Positions 32,609-42,131 of a DNA stretch of 64,000 nt are shown here, piece by piece. A program made the translations under genes and the position numbers. The notes below the pieces were generated by a model, which saw only the letters and a program-made list of their open reading frames with translations, did not search any database and was not told the origin of the DNA. Origin of the DNA: Rhodobacter sp. (lineage in GTDB: Bacteria > Pseudomonadota > Alphaproteobacteria > Rhodobacterales > Rhodobacteraceae); contig JADCEN010000003.1 of NCBI GenBank assembly GCA_020250175.1, positions 155,731-219,730 on the forward strand, in the 5' to 3' direction. Within the stretch, counting starts at the first letter, position 1. Each line of letters opens with the position of its first letter.

Positions 32609-35104
32609 ATGAAGACACATGTCAAAGCCCTGGTCGTCGGCGGCGGCGCGGTTGGAACGGGGATCGCCTATCATCTGGCGAAGGCCGGGTGGGACACGCT
32701 GCTGGTGGAACGCGACGCGCTGACGGCAGGTTCCACCTGGCACGCCGCAGGTCTTTTGCCGCTGTTCAACATGAGCTTTGCCACCACCCATATCCACAAG
32801 TACAGCGTGGATTTCTACAAGGGGCTGGAGGCCGAGACAGGCCTGAACCCCGGCTTCTATGTGGTCGGCAACCTGCGCATGGCCCAGACCGATGCCCGGA
32901 TGGACGAATACATGCTGTATTCCACGGTGGCGGAAACGGCGGGCGTCCATCACGAGTTCCTGACCCCGAAAGAAATCCGCGACCGCTGGCCGCTGGTGCG
33001 CACCGACGATCTGAAGGGGGCGCTGTTTCACCCGCAGGACGGCTACATCAATCCCGCCGACGTGACGCAGGCCATGGCCAGGGGCGCGCGGCAGTTCGGC
33101 GCGCAGTTCGAGCAGCGCGTGCAGGTGGACGGGTATTTCTGGACCGGCGACGAATGGATCGTCACCTGCCGCCGCATGGTGGAACAGGGCGGCAATCTGG
33201 TGCCGTCGGAGGACAGTTTCACCCTCCATGCCGAGCATGTGGTGACCGCAACCGGGAACCACGCCCAGCGCACGGCGCGGCTGCTGGGCATAAAGATTCC
33301 GGCCATTCCGGTGGAACACCAGTATATCGTGACCGAGCCGGACCCGACACTGGTAGAGTGGCGCAAGACCAACCCCCAGCACCCGGTGCTGCGCGATGCC
33401 GACGCCAAATGGTATGTGCGCGAGGAACGCGGCGGCTGGATTCTGGGCCCATATGAGCGCAACGCCCCGGCGCGGTTCCTGTATGACGTGCCGCAGTCCT
33501 TCCGTGCCGATCTGTTTCCGCTGGACCTGGAGCGGATCGAGACCGAATACCTGAGCATGATCCACCGCCTGCCCTCTGCGGAAACCGTGGGTCTGAAGGA
33601 TGATTTCAACGGCCCGATCTGCTACACCCCCGATGGCAACCCGCTGGTCGGCCCGGCTCCGGGCCTGCGCAACATGTGGCTTGCCGAAGGCTTCAGCTTT
33701 GGCATCACCGCCGCCGGGGGCACGGGCCATTACCTTGCGCAGATGATGGTGCAGGGCGAAGCCGAGATTGACATGGCCAGTCTGGATCCGCGCCGCTACG
33801 GCGGCTGGATGACGACCGAATACGCGGCGCGCAAGAACGAGGAATGCTACGCGCATGTCTTCATCCTGCACCACCCCGACGAGGAACGCGAAGCCTGCCG
33901 CCCGCTGCGCACCGCCCCGGTCTATGACCGGCAAAAGGCGCTGGGCGCGCAGTTCGGTCAGGTAAACGGCTGGGAACGCCCCAATTACTACGGGCCAAAG
34001 GACGCGCCCGAAGGCTTTGACCATGACGGGCGCAGCTTCCGTCGCGGGTCCTGGTGGCCCCATGCCGTGGCCGAGGCGACGGCGATCCGCGAAACGGCAG
34101 GGCTGATCGACGCCACCGCTTTCACCAAGCACCGCATCAGCGGCCCCGGAGCCACCGCCTTCCTTGACTGGTTCACCACCAACAGGCTGCCCGCGGTGGG
34201 CCGCATCAACCTGACCTACGCCCTGACCCCGACTGGCACCACGCGCACCGAATACACCATCATCCGGCTTGCCGAGGATGACTATTACCTCGTCTCGGCC
34301 GGGGCGTGGCATGCCTATGACGAGGATTATCTCTACAAGGCAATCATGGAGGAAGAAGACCGCTTCGGCCGGATCAACGAAGAGGATGTGACGACGAAAT
34401 ACGGCGTGTTTGCCCTTGCCGGTCCCGCAAGCCGCGCCATCCTGACAGAAATCGTCAAGGACGCCGATCCGGACACGGTCCTGTCGAACCGGCGCTTCCC
34501 CTGGCTTTCGTCGCGGCGGATCGAACTGGGCATGTGCCCTGTCAACGCCATCCGCGTGGCCTATACCGGGGAACTGGGCTGGGAACTGCACCACCCGATC
34601 GAAATGCAGCGCTATCTGTGGGACCTGCTGCTGGCGGCAGGCGAAAAGCACGGGATGAAGCTGGTCGGCGCGCGGGCGCAGAACTGGCTGCGGCAGGAGA
34701 AAAGCTATCGCGCCTTCGGCACCGAACTGGGCCGCGATGCAACCCCGCTGGAGGCGGGGCTGGACCGGTTTGTCGATCTGTCGAAGGACTTTCTTGGGAA
34801 AGAGGCGATGCTGGCCACCGGCATCCGCAGCAAATGCGTGACCCTGCTGATCGACGGGCCGGACGATACCGACCCCTGGGGGAAAGAGGCGCTGCTGCTG
34901 AACGGCGAGAAAATCGGGCGGCTGACATCCGGCGGCTGGTCGGTGGCTTTTGGCAAACAGATCGGCATGGGCTATGTCCGCCCCGATCTGGCTGCGGTGG
35001 GCACCCGGCTGCAGGTGCGGATGCTGCGGCAGGCCTGGGATGCGGTGGTGGTGGAAGACAGCCCCTATGACCCGGTAAACGCACGCATCCGGGTGGATGG
35101 CTGA
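32609..35104 (+). CDS. Dimethylglycine/sarcosine dehydrogenase-like GcvT-fusion flavoprotein
   Basis: An 831-residue fusion. Residues 1 to about 390 are a DAO-type FAD domain with VVGGGAVGTGIAYHLAKAG and, near residue 45, STWHAAGL, where mammalian dimethylglycine and sarcosine dehydrogenases attach FAD covalently to the histidine. Residues about 430-830 are GcvT plus its C-terminal barrel (GELGWELHHPIEMQ, then IRSKCVTLLIDG), which binds tetrahydrofolate and captures the released methyl as methylene-THF. It probably demethylates N-methylated glycines from glycine betaine breakdown; the exact substrate is unproven. It is a single rightward gene with a loose AG-rich leader (CACGGAG). Confidence 0.87.
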   Translation: MKTHVKALVVGGGAVGTGIAYHLAKAGWDTLLVERDALTAGSTWHAAGLLPLFNMSFATTHIHKYSVDFYKGLEAETGLNPGFYVVGNLRMAQTDARMDEYMLYSTVAETAGVHHEFLTPKEIRDRWPLVRTDDLKGALFHPQDGYINPADVTQAMARGARQFGAQFEQRVQVDGYFWTGDEWIVTCRRMVEQGGNLVPSEDSFTLHAEHVVTATGNHAQRTARLLGIKIPAIPVEHQYIVTEPDPTLVEWRKTNPQHPVLRDADAKWYVREERGGWILGPYERNAPARFLYDVPQSFRADLFPLDLERIETEYLSMIHRLPSAETVGLKDDFNGPICYTPDGNPLVGPAPGLRNMWLAEGFSFGITAAGGTGHYLAQMMVQGEAEIDMASLDPRRYGGWMTTEYAARKNEECYAHVFILHHPDEEREACRPLRTAPVYDRQKALGAQFGQVNGWERPNYYGPKDAPEGFDHDGRSFRRGSWWPHAVAEATAIRETAGLIDATAFTKHRISGPGATAFLDWFTTNRLPAVGRINLTYALTPTGTTRTEYTIIRLAEDDYYLVSAGAWHAYDEDYLYKAIMEEEDRFGRINEEDVTTKYGVFALAGPASRAILTEIVKDADPDTVLSNRRFPWLSSRRIELGMCPVNAIRVAYTGELGWELHHPIEMQRYLWDLLLAAGEKHGMKLVGARAQNWLRQEKSYRAFGTELGRDATPLEAGLDRFVDLSKDFLGKEAMLATGIRSKCVTLLIDGPDDTDPWGKEALLLNGEKIGRLTSGGWSVAFGKQIGMGYVRPDLAAVGTRLQVRMLRQAWDAVVVEDSPYDPVNARIRVDG

Positions 35105-35110
35105 GCCAGC

Positions 35111-37192
35111 CTACCAGGCGCGCACGCGGCTCTCCGGCGAAAGCCACATCGGATCGCCTTCCGCAATGCCGAACGCCTCGTAAAAGGCATCAAGGTTCTG
35201 CGGGGCGGCCACGGCGCGGTAGGGGCCGGGCGGATGCGCATCATTGGCGATAATCAGGCGCAGGAACTCGTCCGAGGTTTTGGCGGTCCACATCTGCGCC
35301 CATGACAGAAAGCAGCGCTGTTCGGGCGTAAGCCCGTCAATCTTTACGTTCTGATCCGGGTTGGCGACCAGGTGCTGGCGCAAAACCTCCATCGCCAGCG
35401 TCAGACCCCCCACATCGGCCATGTTTTCACCAACCGCGATTTCGCCGTTGGCCATCAGGCCGGGCAGCACCTCATACGCATTCGCCTGATCGATCAGCTT
35501 TTGCGCCTGCTTGGTGAAGGCTGCGGCATCTGCCGGGGTCCACCAGTCGCGGATATCGCCCCCGGCATCGAACTGTCGGCCCATGGTGTCAAAGCCGTGC
35601 GTCAGCTCGTGCCCGATCACCGCGCCGATGCGGCAGACGTTCACCGCGAAATCCATCCCCGGATCATACATCGGCGGTTGCAGGATCGCCGCCGGAATCT
35701 CAAATCCGTTCAACTGCGGGTCGTAGGCCGCGTTCTGGACGAAGGCGTAAGTTGCCTCAGAAGCGAATTCGTCCTGCACCACGGGCTGGCCGAACCGCGC
35801 CACGTCGCGGCGGTGCTGAAAGGCGGCAGTGGCGTTGACATTCGCCACCAGGTCGGGGCCGATTTCGACACCCGAAAAGTCGATCCAGGTATCGGGGTAG
35901 CCAACGCGGACAGTCAGGGCATCGACCTTGGCCAGCGCCTCGGTACGGGTCGCTTCGGTCAGCCAGTCGCGTGAGGGGATGCGGGCCCGGAAGACACCGA
36001 CAATCTGGCTGATCATCTGTTCCGCCCCGGCCTTTGTTTCATCGCTGAAGAAGCTGTCGACATAAATGCGGCTCAGGGGATGGCCCAATGCCCCCTGGAT
36101 CAGCGCCAAGGCGCGTTCCTCGGTCGGGGGCAATACCGGCACGCCGGTCAGAAGGGCGGACCAGGCGCGTGTCGGTTCATCGAAGCCGCTGGACAGGAGG
36201 CTGGAGTAACCGGTGATGGTCAGGACAGTCAGGTAATCCTTGATGTCCTGCAGGCTGTGGTCGCGCAGCACCTGTGAAAGAACCGGGAAATAGCGCGGCT
36301 CGGACAGGTTCATCTCGCCCGGTTCGGGAATGCCGATGGCATCAAGGTACAGCTGAAGGTTCAACTCGGGGATCAATGCCTGCATCGCCGCAAGGCTGAT
36401 CGGATTGTTGATCATGGCCGGGTCGTTGGCCTCGACCGGGGTCAGCTTGCCTTTCTGCAGCGCGGCTTCGATCGTGGTGGCAAGTGCGGCCAGTCGCGCG
36501 GCCTCTGGCGGCGCATATCCGGCCACCTGCATCACATGGGTCAGATAGGTCCTGTAGCCTGCGTGACGCGGCGCTTCGGGCGGCTCTGCCAGAATGTCGT
36601 CGAAAGGCACGCCGAATGTGCCTGCATATACGGTGACCAACCAGCGGGAACTGTCGTTAAGGCCGACTTCCGGCGTCAGTTCCAGCAGCCCCCGCGGTGC
36701 AGATGTGGTTGCCATGGCCGTGCCAAGATAGCGCGCCAGATCCTCCATGGATCGGATCGCCGCAATGGCATCAAGCTGGGGCTGCAACGGTGTCATTCCG
36801 GCGGCGTCACGGGCGGAAGTATCCATGTAGGCGTTGTAAAGCGTGCCGACCTGCTGTTCAGGGCTGCCCTTGGGCGCGGTGGCGGCCTGTGCGCCGATCT
36901 GCGCCAGAACGACCTTCATCAATGCCTTCTGACGCTCGCCCATGATGTCGAAGATGCTGTACATCGCCAGCCGCTCGGGGCGTTCCACCCGGTCCTGCCA
37001 GGCACCCGAGGCATAGCGATAGAAATCGGTCTGGGGGCTGGCCGATGGGTCCATGTTCTGAACGGAAAAGGCAAGCTCGTCCGGTGTAGGCGGTGTGACT
37101 GCGGGCATGTCCTGCGCGCCCGCCGCGGCGGCCAAAAGCATCAGCATCGGAAAGGCAAAGACGGGGGCAGTCAGGGCAGCATGTCGGGTCAT
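35111..37192 (-). CDS. M13-family (neprilysin-like) metallopeptidase, secreted
   Basis: A 693-residue zinc endopeptidase with a cleavable signal peptide (MTRHAALTAP to AAAGAQD). The N-terminal M13 domain begins with DFYRYASGAWQDR. The catalytic domain has the zinc site IGHELTHGFD near residue 525 and the third ligand in GENMADVGGL, and LNGFEIPAAILQPP precedes them as usual. It should act in the periplasm on short peptides. I use ATG 37192, preceded by AGGAG; the longer ORF in the track runs into non-coding sequence. The convergent dehydrogenase ends only 6 bases away. Confidence 0.92.
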   Translation of the reverse strand: MTRHAALTAPVFAFPMLMLLAAAAGAQDMPAVTPPTPDELAFSVQNMDPSASPQTDFYRYASGAWQDRVERPERLAMYSIFDIMGERQKALMKVVLAQIGAQAATAPKGSPEQQVGTLYNAYMDTSARDAAGMTPLQPQLDAIAAIRSMEDLARYLGTAMATTSAPRGLLELTPEVGLNDSSRWLVTVYAGTFGVPFDDILAEPPEAPRHAGYRTYLTHVMQVAGYAPPEAARLAALATTIEAALQKGKLTPVEANDPAMINNPISLAAMQALIPELNLQLYLDAIGIPEPGEMNLSEPRYFPVLSQVLRDHSLQDIKDYLTVLTITGYSSLLSSGFDEPTRAWSALLTGVPVLPPTEERALALIQGALGHPLSRIYVDSFFSDETKAGAEQMISQIVGVFRARIPSRDWLTEATRTEALAKVDALTVRVGYPDTWIDFSGVEIGPDLVANVNATAAFQHRRDVARFGQPVVQDEFASEATYAFVQNAAYDPQLNGFEIPAAILQPPMYDPGMDFAVNVCRIGAVIGHELTHGFDTMGRQFDAGGDIRDWWTPADAAAFTKQAQKLIDQANAYEVLPGLMANGEIAVGENMADVGGLTLAMEVLRQHLVANPDQNVKIDGLTPEQRCFLSWAQMWTAKTSDEFLRLIIANDAHPPGPYRAVAAPQNLDAFYEAFGIAEGDPMWLSPESRVRAW

Positions 37193-37758
37193 CGGGCTAA
37201 CTCCTGAAGGTACACAACGGGTTATTTCAAACAGGCCGCACCAGATAACCCTATGCCGGACAGTGCCTGTTGTCATCTGAATTGTCCGGCCGCGATGGCA
37301 GCGCCCGCCTGTGTCACCGGGCGTGCCGCAGGGGCCCGCACTGACATTCCGCTGCGCTGCCCCGGAGGGCGTCAATATCGTCCCTGCCGTCACCGCCCCG
37401 GCACAAGGCAGGTCCCTGAATACTGCCCGAAGGTCCTGTGGCGGCCGTCGCGGTTGCTGGACGGATGTGTTGCGACCGGGCGCAGCGGCAAGTCACATCC
37501 CTTCGGTCGCAACATCTGATTGCCGTCCCGGAAACAGACCGCCGTGCGGTTGACCGGGCACCGGCCGCAACGGCGCGTCAGGGCCAACGGAAAGACCGCA
37601 GCTTACCGGCGCATGGTTTCGGGCGGCGGGCGCAGGCGGCGGTTGGGCGATGTGCCGCCCCTTTCCCTGTCCGGCACGGGGGGCGGCAAGGCCCCGCTTC
37701 GACCGGGGTATGCTGATGGTTCACGCGGCCTGATCCGGCCCGCCGCCCGGCCCCTGCA
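37193..37758. other. 566-base stretch without a recognised gene
   Basis: Only short overlapping frames occur here, all Arg/Pro/Gly-rich without motifs. The right part probably contains the 3' region of the D-amino-acid dehydrogenase transcript and the left part the M13 promoter. I see no RNA gene, and no match to the intergenic repeat family described elsewhere. Confidence 0.4.
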
Positions 37759-38835
37759 TCAGCCGAACCGCGCCGGATCAAGGGCGGCCACCGTCGGCGC
37801 GTCCAGCGCCGGGGGGCGTCCCGCCACCAGATCGGCCACCAGCGCCGATGCGGCGGGCGCGGTCTGAAAGCCATATCCCCCCTGTCCTGCCACCCAGAAA
37901 AACGCCGGATCGCGCATATCCCGTCCGATGGCCAGAACCCGGTCCGGGGCAAAGGTGCGCAGCCCCGCCCAGGACGCGATCAGCCGGGTGACCGGTTCAG
38001 TCACCATCGCCTCATACCGCGCCAGCCCTTCGGCCAGCACCATGTCATCGGCCCAGGCATCATGCGGGTCCATGGCGTGCTCTTCTGCGGGCGACACCAG
38101 CAGTGCCCCGGCATCGGGCTTGGCATACCAGGTTTCCCCCGCCCCGAAGATCATCGGCCAGGCCCGCAGGTCATGGCCGCCGGGGGCCGGGATGCGGGCC
38201 ATCGACCGGCGCAAAGGCGTCAGGCCAAGGGGCCGGACGCCCGCCATGGCAGCGACCTGATCCGCCCAGGCCCCTGCGGCATTCACCAGCAGGGCACCCT
38301 CGACCTGTCCGCCGCGGGTTGTGGCGCGCCATCCGCCCGGCGTGCGGGCAAGTGCCGTGACGCGCGCCTGGGTGACGATCTGCGCCCCATTTTCCCGCGC
38401 CTCGCGCAGGAAGCCCTGCAACAGCAGGTCGGTATCGATATCCCAGGCATGATCGGCCAGGGCGGCATGGGCGATGCTGCGGCGGTTCAGGACCGGCACG
38501 CGCGCCACGGCCTCGTCGACCGGGACGGGCACAAGCGCCATGTCGGCGATGTCCGCTTCGAAGCGGGCCCGCTCTTCGCTGCGGGCGACGATCATCAGCC
38601 CGCGCGGCGACAGCACTTTCGGCGCGGCGCGAAGGTAATCGCCCCCCGCCATGCTCAGCGAGACGACGGGCGGCAGGCCATACCGCGGCTCGTAAAGCGC
38701 GGCAGAGCGGCCCGAGGCATGGTGGGCCAGCGCCTCTTCCGCCTCCAGCAGGGTGACGCTGCCCAGATGCGAAAGGCGCGCCGCCGCCGAGATGCCGGCA
38801 ATGCCGCCACCGATGATCAGGAAATCCGCATTCAT
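37759..38835 (-). CDS. FAD-dependent D-amino-acid dehydrogenase (DauA-like)
   Basis: A 358-residue DAO-family flavoprotein. Its N-terminus LIIGGGIAGISAAARLSHLG and the following HHASGRSAALYEPRYG closely resemble the catabolic D-arginine dehydrogenase DauA of Pseudomonas. The same is true of LLVNAAGAWADQVAAMAGVRPLGL and the closing FFWVAGQGGYGFQTAPA. DauA deaminates D-arginine and other D-amino acids to keto acids. No dauB is nearby, so specificity is inferred from resemblance. I use ATG 38835; the preceding 12 codons in the track are not conserved. It sits beyond the terminator of the purine operon and is probably transcribed separately. Confidence 0.82.
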   Translation of the reverse strand: MNADFLIIGGGIAGISAAARLSHLGSVTLLEAEEALAHHASGRSAALYEPRYGLPPVVSLSMAGGDYLRAAPKVLSPRGLMIVARSEERARFEADIADMALVPVPVDEAVARVPVLNRRSIAHAALADHAWDIDTDLLLQGFLREARENGAQIVTQARVTALARTPGGWRATTRGGQVEGALLVNAAGAWADQVAAMAGVRPLGLTPLRRSMARIPAPGGHDLRAWPMIFGAGETWYAKPDAGALLVSPAEEHAMDPHDAWADDMVLAEGLARYEAMVTEPVTRLIASWAGLRTFAPDRVLAIGRDMRDPAFFWVAGQGGYGFQTAPAASALVADLVAGRPPALDAPTVAALDPARFG

Positions 38836-38930
38836 GCCGGACACGCTGCCCTGCGGCGCAGAAAATGGCAAGGCGCGGTGCCAAGGTTTGCAGCCTCCGC
38901 GCGCGCCCCGGCAAGGATCGCTGCGCCAGG

Positions 38931-38959
38931 AAAAAAGGCCCGGATCGACCCGGGCCTTT
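38931..38959 (-). terminator. Rho-independent terminator of the xdh/purine-transport operon
   Basis: On the minus strand AAAGGCCCGG-GTCGAT-CCGGGCCTTT forms a perfect 10-bp stem with a 6-base loop and runs straight into TTTTTT. It begins 24 bases after the BMP-family gene stop and is the clearest intrinsic terminator in the window. Confidence 0.9.
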
Positions 38960-38983
38960 CTGACCTATTCCGGGCGCTGTGGC

Positions 38984-40066
38984 TTACTTCGGAATATCGC
39001 CCACAATGCCTTCGACGTAGAAGCTCATGCCCAGCAGGTCGCCGTCGCTGGCGGTCTCGCCTTCGGCAAGCCAGGGCGTTCCGTCCTGCTTGTTCAGCGG
39101 GCCGGTGAAGGGGTGGTAGGTTCCGGCGGCAATCGCATCACGCATCGCTTCGGCTTCGGCCTTCACCCCGGCCGGGACGGCCTCGGTGATTTCGCCGATT
39201 TCTACTTCGCCGCTGGCAATCCCTTCCCATGAATCCGTCTGTTCCCAGGTGCCGTCGATCACCGCGCCGACGCGCTTGATATAGTAGGGTGCCCAGTTGT
39301 CGATGATCGAAGAGACGCGCGGGCTTGGCTTGTAGGCTGCCATGTCCGAGGCCTGACCAAAGCCGATGGTGCCCGGCGTTTTCGCCAGTTCGGCCAGCGG
39401 TGCGGTGGAATCGGTGTGCGACAGGATCACGTCCACGCCCTGTTCGATCAGCGCCTTGGCGGCGTCCGCCTCTTTCGCCGGATCAAACCATGTATAGGCC
39501 CAGACCACCGAGATGGTGACATCCGGGTTCACCTTCCTGGCATGGATGAAGCTGGAGTTGATGCCTTGGATCACTTCCGGAATCGGGAAAGAGCCGATGT
39601 AGCCGATCTTGTTCGACTTGGTCATGTGCCCGGCGATGGTGCCCATCACCGCGCGGCCTTCATAGAAGCGCGCGTTGTAGGTGGCGACGTTCGGATGGTC
39701 GCGCCTGTAGCCGGTGGCATGTTCGAACTTCACATCGGGGAACTTGGCAGCCACCGCATTGGTCGCATCCATGTAGCCGAAGGACGTGGTAAAGATGATG
39801 TCGCAGCCCGACAGCGCCATCTGGGTCAGAACACGCTCGGCATCGGCCCCTTCGGGCACGTTTTCCTGATAGGCGGTTTCCACCTTGTCGCCGAATGCCT
39901 CCTGCACGGCCAGCAGGCCCTGATGATGCTGATAAGTCCAGCCACCGTCGCCGATGGGGCCGACATAGACAAAACAGGCCTTGGTCTTGTCCTGCGCCAT
40001 GGCCGTGCCGGAAAGCGTCAGACCAAGGCCCAGGGCGGCACCGGCAAAAAGGATTCTGCGTTTCAT
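38984..40066 (-). CDS. BMP-family ABC transporter substrate-binding protein
   Basis: A 360-residue periplasmic binding protein of the BMP/PnrA-TmpC family, which binds purine nucleosides or related purines. The signal peptide ends at GTAMAQD. Family blocks ACFVYVGPIGDGGWTYQHHQG and IGYIGSFPIPEVIQGIN are present. I choose ATG 40066 (GGGAG upstream); the longer ORF begins in the permease gene. Being last in an operon with xanthine dehydrogenase, it most likely binds xanthine, hypoxanthine or another purine; that substrate is inference. Confidence 0.9.
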   Translation of the reverse strand: MKRRILFAGAALGLGLTLSGTAMAQDKTKACFVYVGPIGDGGWTYQHHQGLLAVQEAFGDKVETAYQENVPEGADAERVLTQMALSGCDIIFTTSFGYMDATNAVAAKFPDVKFEHATGYRRDHPNVATYNARFYEGRAVMGTIAGHMTKSNKIGYIGSFPIPEVIQGINSSFIHARKVNPDVTISVVWAYTWFDPAKEADAAKALIEQGVDVILSHTDSTAPLAELAKTPGTIGFGQASDMAAYKPSPRVSSIIDNWAPYYIKRVGAVIDGTWEQTDSWEGIASGEVEIGEITEAVPAGVKAEAEAMRDAIAAGTYHPFTGPLNKQDGTPWLAEGETASDGDLLGMSFYVEGIVGDIPK

Positions 40067-40113
40067 TCGTTCACTCCCAGTTGTGCCGGTAACCCCGGCT
40101 TTGAATTCATGCT

Positions 40114-41046
40114 TCAGCGCGAAGCATGGAAATTTCTTCCAAGCGCCGCAGGCGCGTTCAGCGCGGCGCGGCCCCGGTCGGCAGACATGATAACCAGCAC
40201 AAGGATGGTTATCAGATAGGGCGACATCGACAAGTACTCGACCGGAATGCGCGCTCCGGCCGCTTGCAGATTCAGCTGAAGCACAGTGATCCCGCCGAAA
40301 AGATAGGCACCAAGCAGGATGCGCCAGGGCTTCCAGCTGGCAAAGACCACGATGGCCAGGGCGATCCAGCCTGCGCCCGCCGTGATCCCGTCGGTCCATT
40401 GCGGCACCCGCACCAGACTGATGTAGGCCCCGCCCAACCCGGCCATCGCCCCGCCGAACAGGATCGCAGCCAGACGGATGCGCTGCACCTTGTAGCCAAG
40501 CGCATGGGCCGCATCGTGATTTTCACCCACCGCCCGCAGGATCAGCCCGGCGCGGGTGAACTTCAGCAGCGCCCAGACGGCGGCGATGATCAGGACCGAC
40601 AGGTACACCACGGGATCATGGCGGAACAGGATGGTGCCCAGCACGGGAATGTCGGTCAGCGGACCGAAGTCCAGTCGCGGGGTTGGCGGCGGCTTGATGC
40701 CGACATAGCCCTGCCCGATCAGCGATGACAGGCCCAGACCGAACAGGGTCAGCGCAAGCCCCGTTGCCACCTGATTGGCCAGCAGCACCTGGGTCAGAAA
40801 GGCAAAGATCAGCGACAGTGCCGCCCCGCCCGCCGCCGCGGCAAGAAAGCCCACGGCCGGGCTTTCGGCTTCCACTGCAATCGCAAGGCCGCAGACCGCG
40901 CCCATGATCATCATGCCTTCGACACCCAGGTTCAGCACCCCGGCCTTTTCCACCACAAGTTCGCCCGTCGCCGCCAGCATGATCGGCACCGCCGCCACCA
41001 TCAGCGAGGCAATCAGGACCGCCGGGTTGATCGCACTCAGGTCCAT
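40114..41046 (-). CDS. ABC transporter permease (purine/nucleoside type), second subunit
   Basis: A 310-residue permease of the BPD_transp_2 (RbsC-like) family with eight to ten hydrophobic segments; VEKAGVLNLGVEGMMIMGAV is the diagnostic block of the nucleoside-type branch. ATG 41046 is the last base of overlap with the upstream permease gene, so the two are translationally coupled. The longer track ORF extends into the neighbour and is rejected. It should pair with the other permease as the membrane channel of the BMP-dependent importer. Confidence 0.93.
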   Translation of the reverse strand: MDLSAINPAVLIASLMVAAVPIMLAATGELVVEKAGVLNLGVEGMMIMGAVCGLAIAVEAESPAVGFLAAAAGGAALSLIFAFLTQVLLANQVATGLALTLFGLGLSSLIGQGYVGIKPPPTPRLDFGPLTDIPVLGTILFRHDPVVYLSVLIIAAVWALLKFTRAGLILRAVGENHDAAHALGYKVQRIRLAAILFGGAMAGLGGAYISLVRVPQWTDGITAGAGWIALAIVVFASWKPWRILLGAYLFGGITVLQLNLQAAGARIPVEYLSMSPYLITILVLVIMSADRGRAALNAPAALGRNFHASR

Positions 41047-42131
41047 CAGGCGGCCCTCCCGAAGCCAAGGCGGATGCGGTAGTTGCCAAGCATGTCCACC
41101 GCCAGCAGGAAAAACAGCAGCATCCCCTGAAACGCCTGGATCGCCGCTGAAGGCAGGCCCAGCATGAACTGCGCCAGTTCCCCCCCGATATAGGTCAGCG
41201 CCATCAAGAGCCCCGCCAGCAGGATGCCGATGGGGTTCAGCCGCCCGAGGAAGGCCACGATGATGGCGGTGAACCCGTAGCCCGAGTTGAAGTCGATGCT
41301 GATCTGGCCAGCCGGACCCGTCACCTCGAACAGCCCCGCCAGCCCTGCCAGCGCGCCCGAAATGCCCATGCACAGCACCACCAGCCGGTTCGGATTGACG
41401 CCCGCAAAGCGCGCCGCGCGCGGAGCCTCGCCGGCAAGGCGGATATGAAAGCCAAGGATGTGGCGCTGCAGCAGGATGTAGCTGGCGATCACCGCGATGA
41501 AGGCAGCGACGACACCCCAGTGCATGCCCGTGCCCGCAATCAGTTCCGGGTTGGCCGAAGCGGGCCATTGCGACAGGTTGCGTGAACCCGGAAACCCGCC
41601 GCCTTCGGGGCTGCGCAGCGCCCCCAGCGCCATCGAGGCCAGCAGCGATTGCGCGACATAGACCAGCAGCAGCGACACCAGAATTTCATTGGTGCGGAAG
41701 CGCGTGCGCAGGATCGCCGGGATCATCGCCCAGACCCAGCCGCCAAAGGCCCCCGCCACCACCATCAGCGGAAAGATCAGCCGGTTTTCGGACGGGTAAA
41801 AGGCAAGGCCCGCCGCCGCGCCAAAGATCGCCCCCATGATATACTGGCCTTCGGCACCGATATTCCATATCCCGGCGCGAAAACCCAGGGACAGACCGAT
41901 GGCAATCAGGATCAGCGGCCCGGCCTTGACCAGCAGCTGCGGGCGGGAATAGCTGGCGAACTGCGGATCGAACAGCGGGTCCCAGAAGATCGTGCGGATC
42001 GCCTCAACCGGGTCCTTGCCCAGAATGGCGAACATCAGCCCGCCCGCGATCATCGTCAGGATCACCGCCAGAACCGGCGTTGCCGCCGTCCAGAACCGTG
42101 ACGGGGTGGGACGCTTTTCAAGGATGAACAT
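41046..42131 (-). CDS. ABC transporter permease (purine/nucleoside type), first subunit
   Basis: A 361-residue permease related to the next gene but longer at the N-terminus. GFRAGIWNIGAEGQYIMGAI is the block equivalent to the partner's LNLGVEGMMIMG. The EAA-like loop lies around RFAGVNPNRLVVLCMGISGALAGLAG. I choose ATG 42131 (start MFILEKRPTP), inside the overlap with the ATPase gene, since the seven preceding codons belong to that gene's tail. It forms the heterodimeric channel with the second permease. Confidence 0.92.
   Translation of the reverse strand: MFILEKRPTPSRFWTAATPVLAVILTMIAGGLMFAILGKDPVEAIRTIFWDPLFDPQFASYSRPQLLVKAGPLILIAIGLSLGFRAGIWNIGAEGQYIMGAIFGAAAGLAFYPSENRLIFPLMVVAGAFGGWVWAMIPAILRTRFRTNEILVSLLLVYVAQSLLASMALGALRSPEGGGFPGSRNLSQWPASANPELIAGTGMHWGVVAAFIAVIASYILLQRHILGFHIRLAGEAPRAARFAGVNPNRLVVLCMGISGALAGLAGLFEVTGPAGQISIDFNSGYGFTAIIVAFLGRLNPIGILLAGLLMALTYIGGELAQFMLGLPSAAIQAFQGMLLFFLLAVDMLGNYRIRLGFGRAA

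Noticed and set aside
32432-34651. 739-residue antisense ORF opposite the dimethylglycine dehydrogenase-like gene
   Set aside because: Shadow frame without motifs; the sense gene has clear FAD and GcvT domains.
32609-35104. DMSP demethylase (dmdA) as an identity for the GcvT-containing gene
   Set aside because: DmdA is a GcvT-only protein of about 365 residues; this one has an added N-terminal FAD domain with the flavinylation motif.
35111-37393. Longer start for the M13 peptidase
   Set aside because: The extra 67 codons precede an obvious signal peptide with its own AGGAG ribosome binding site.
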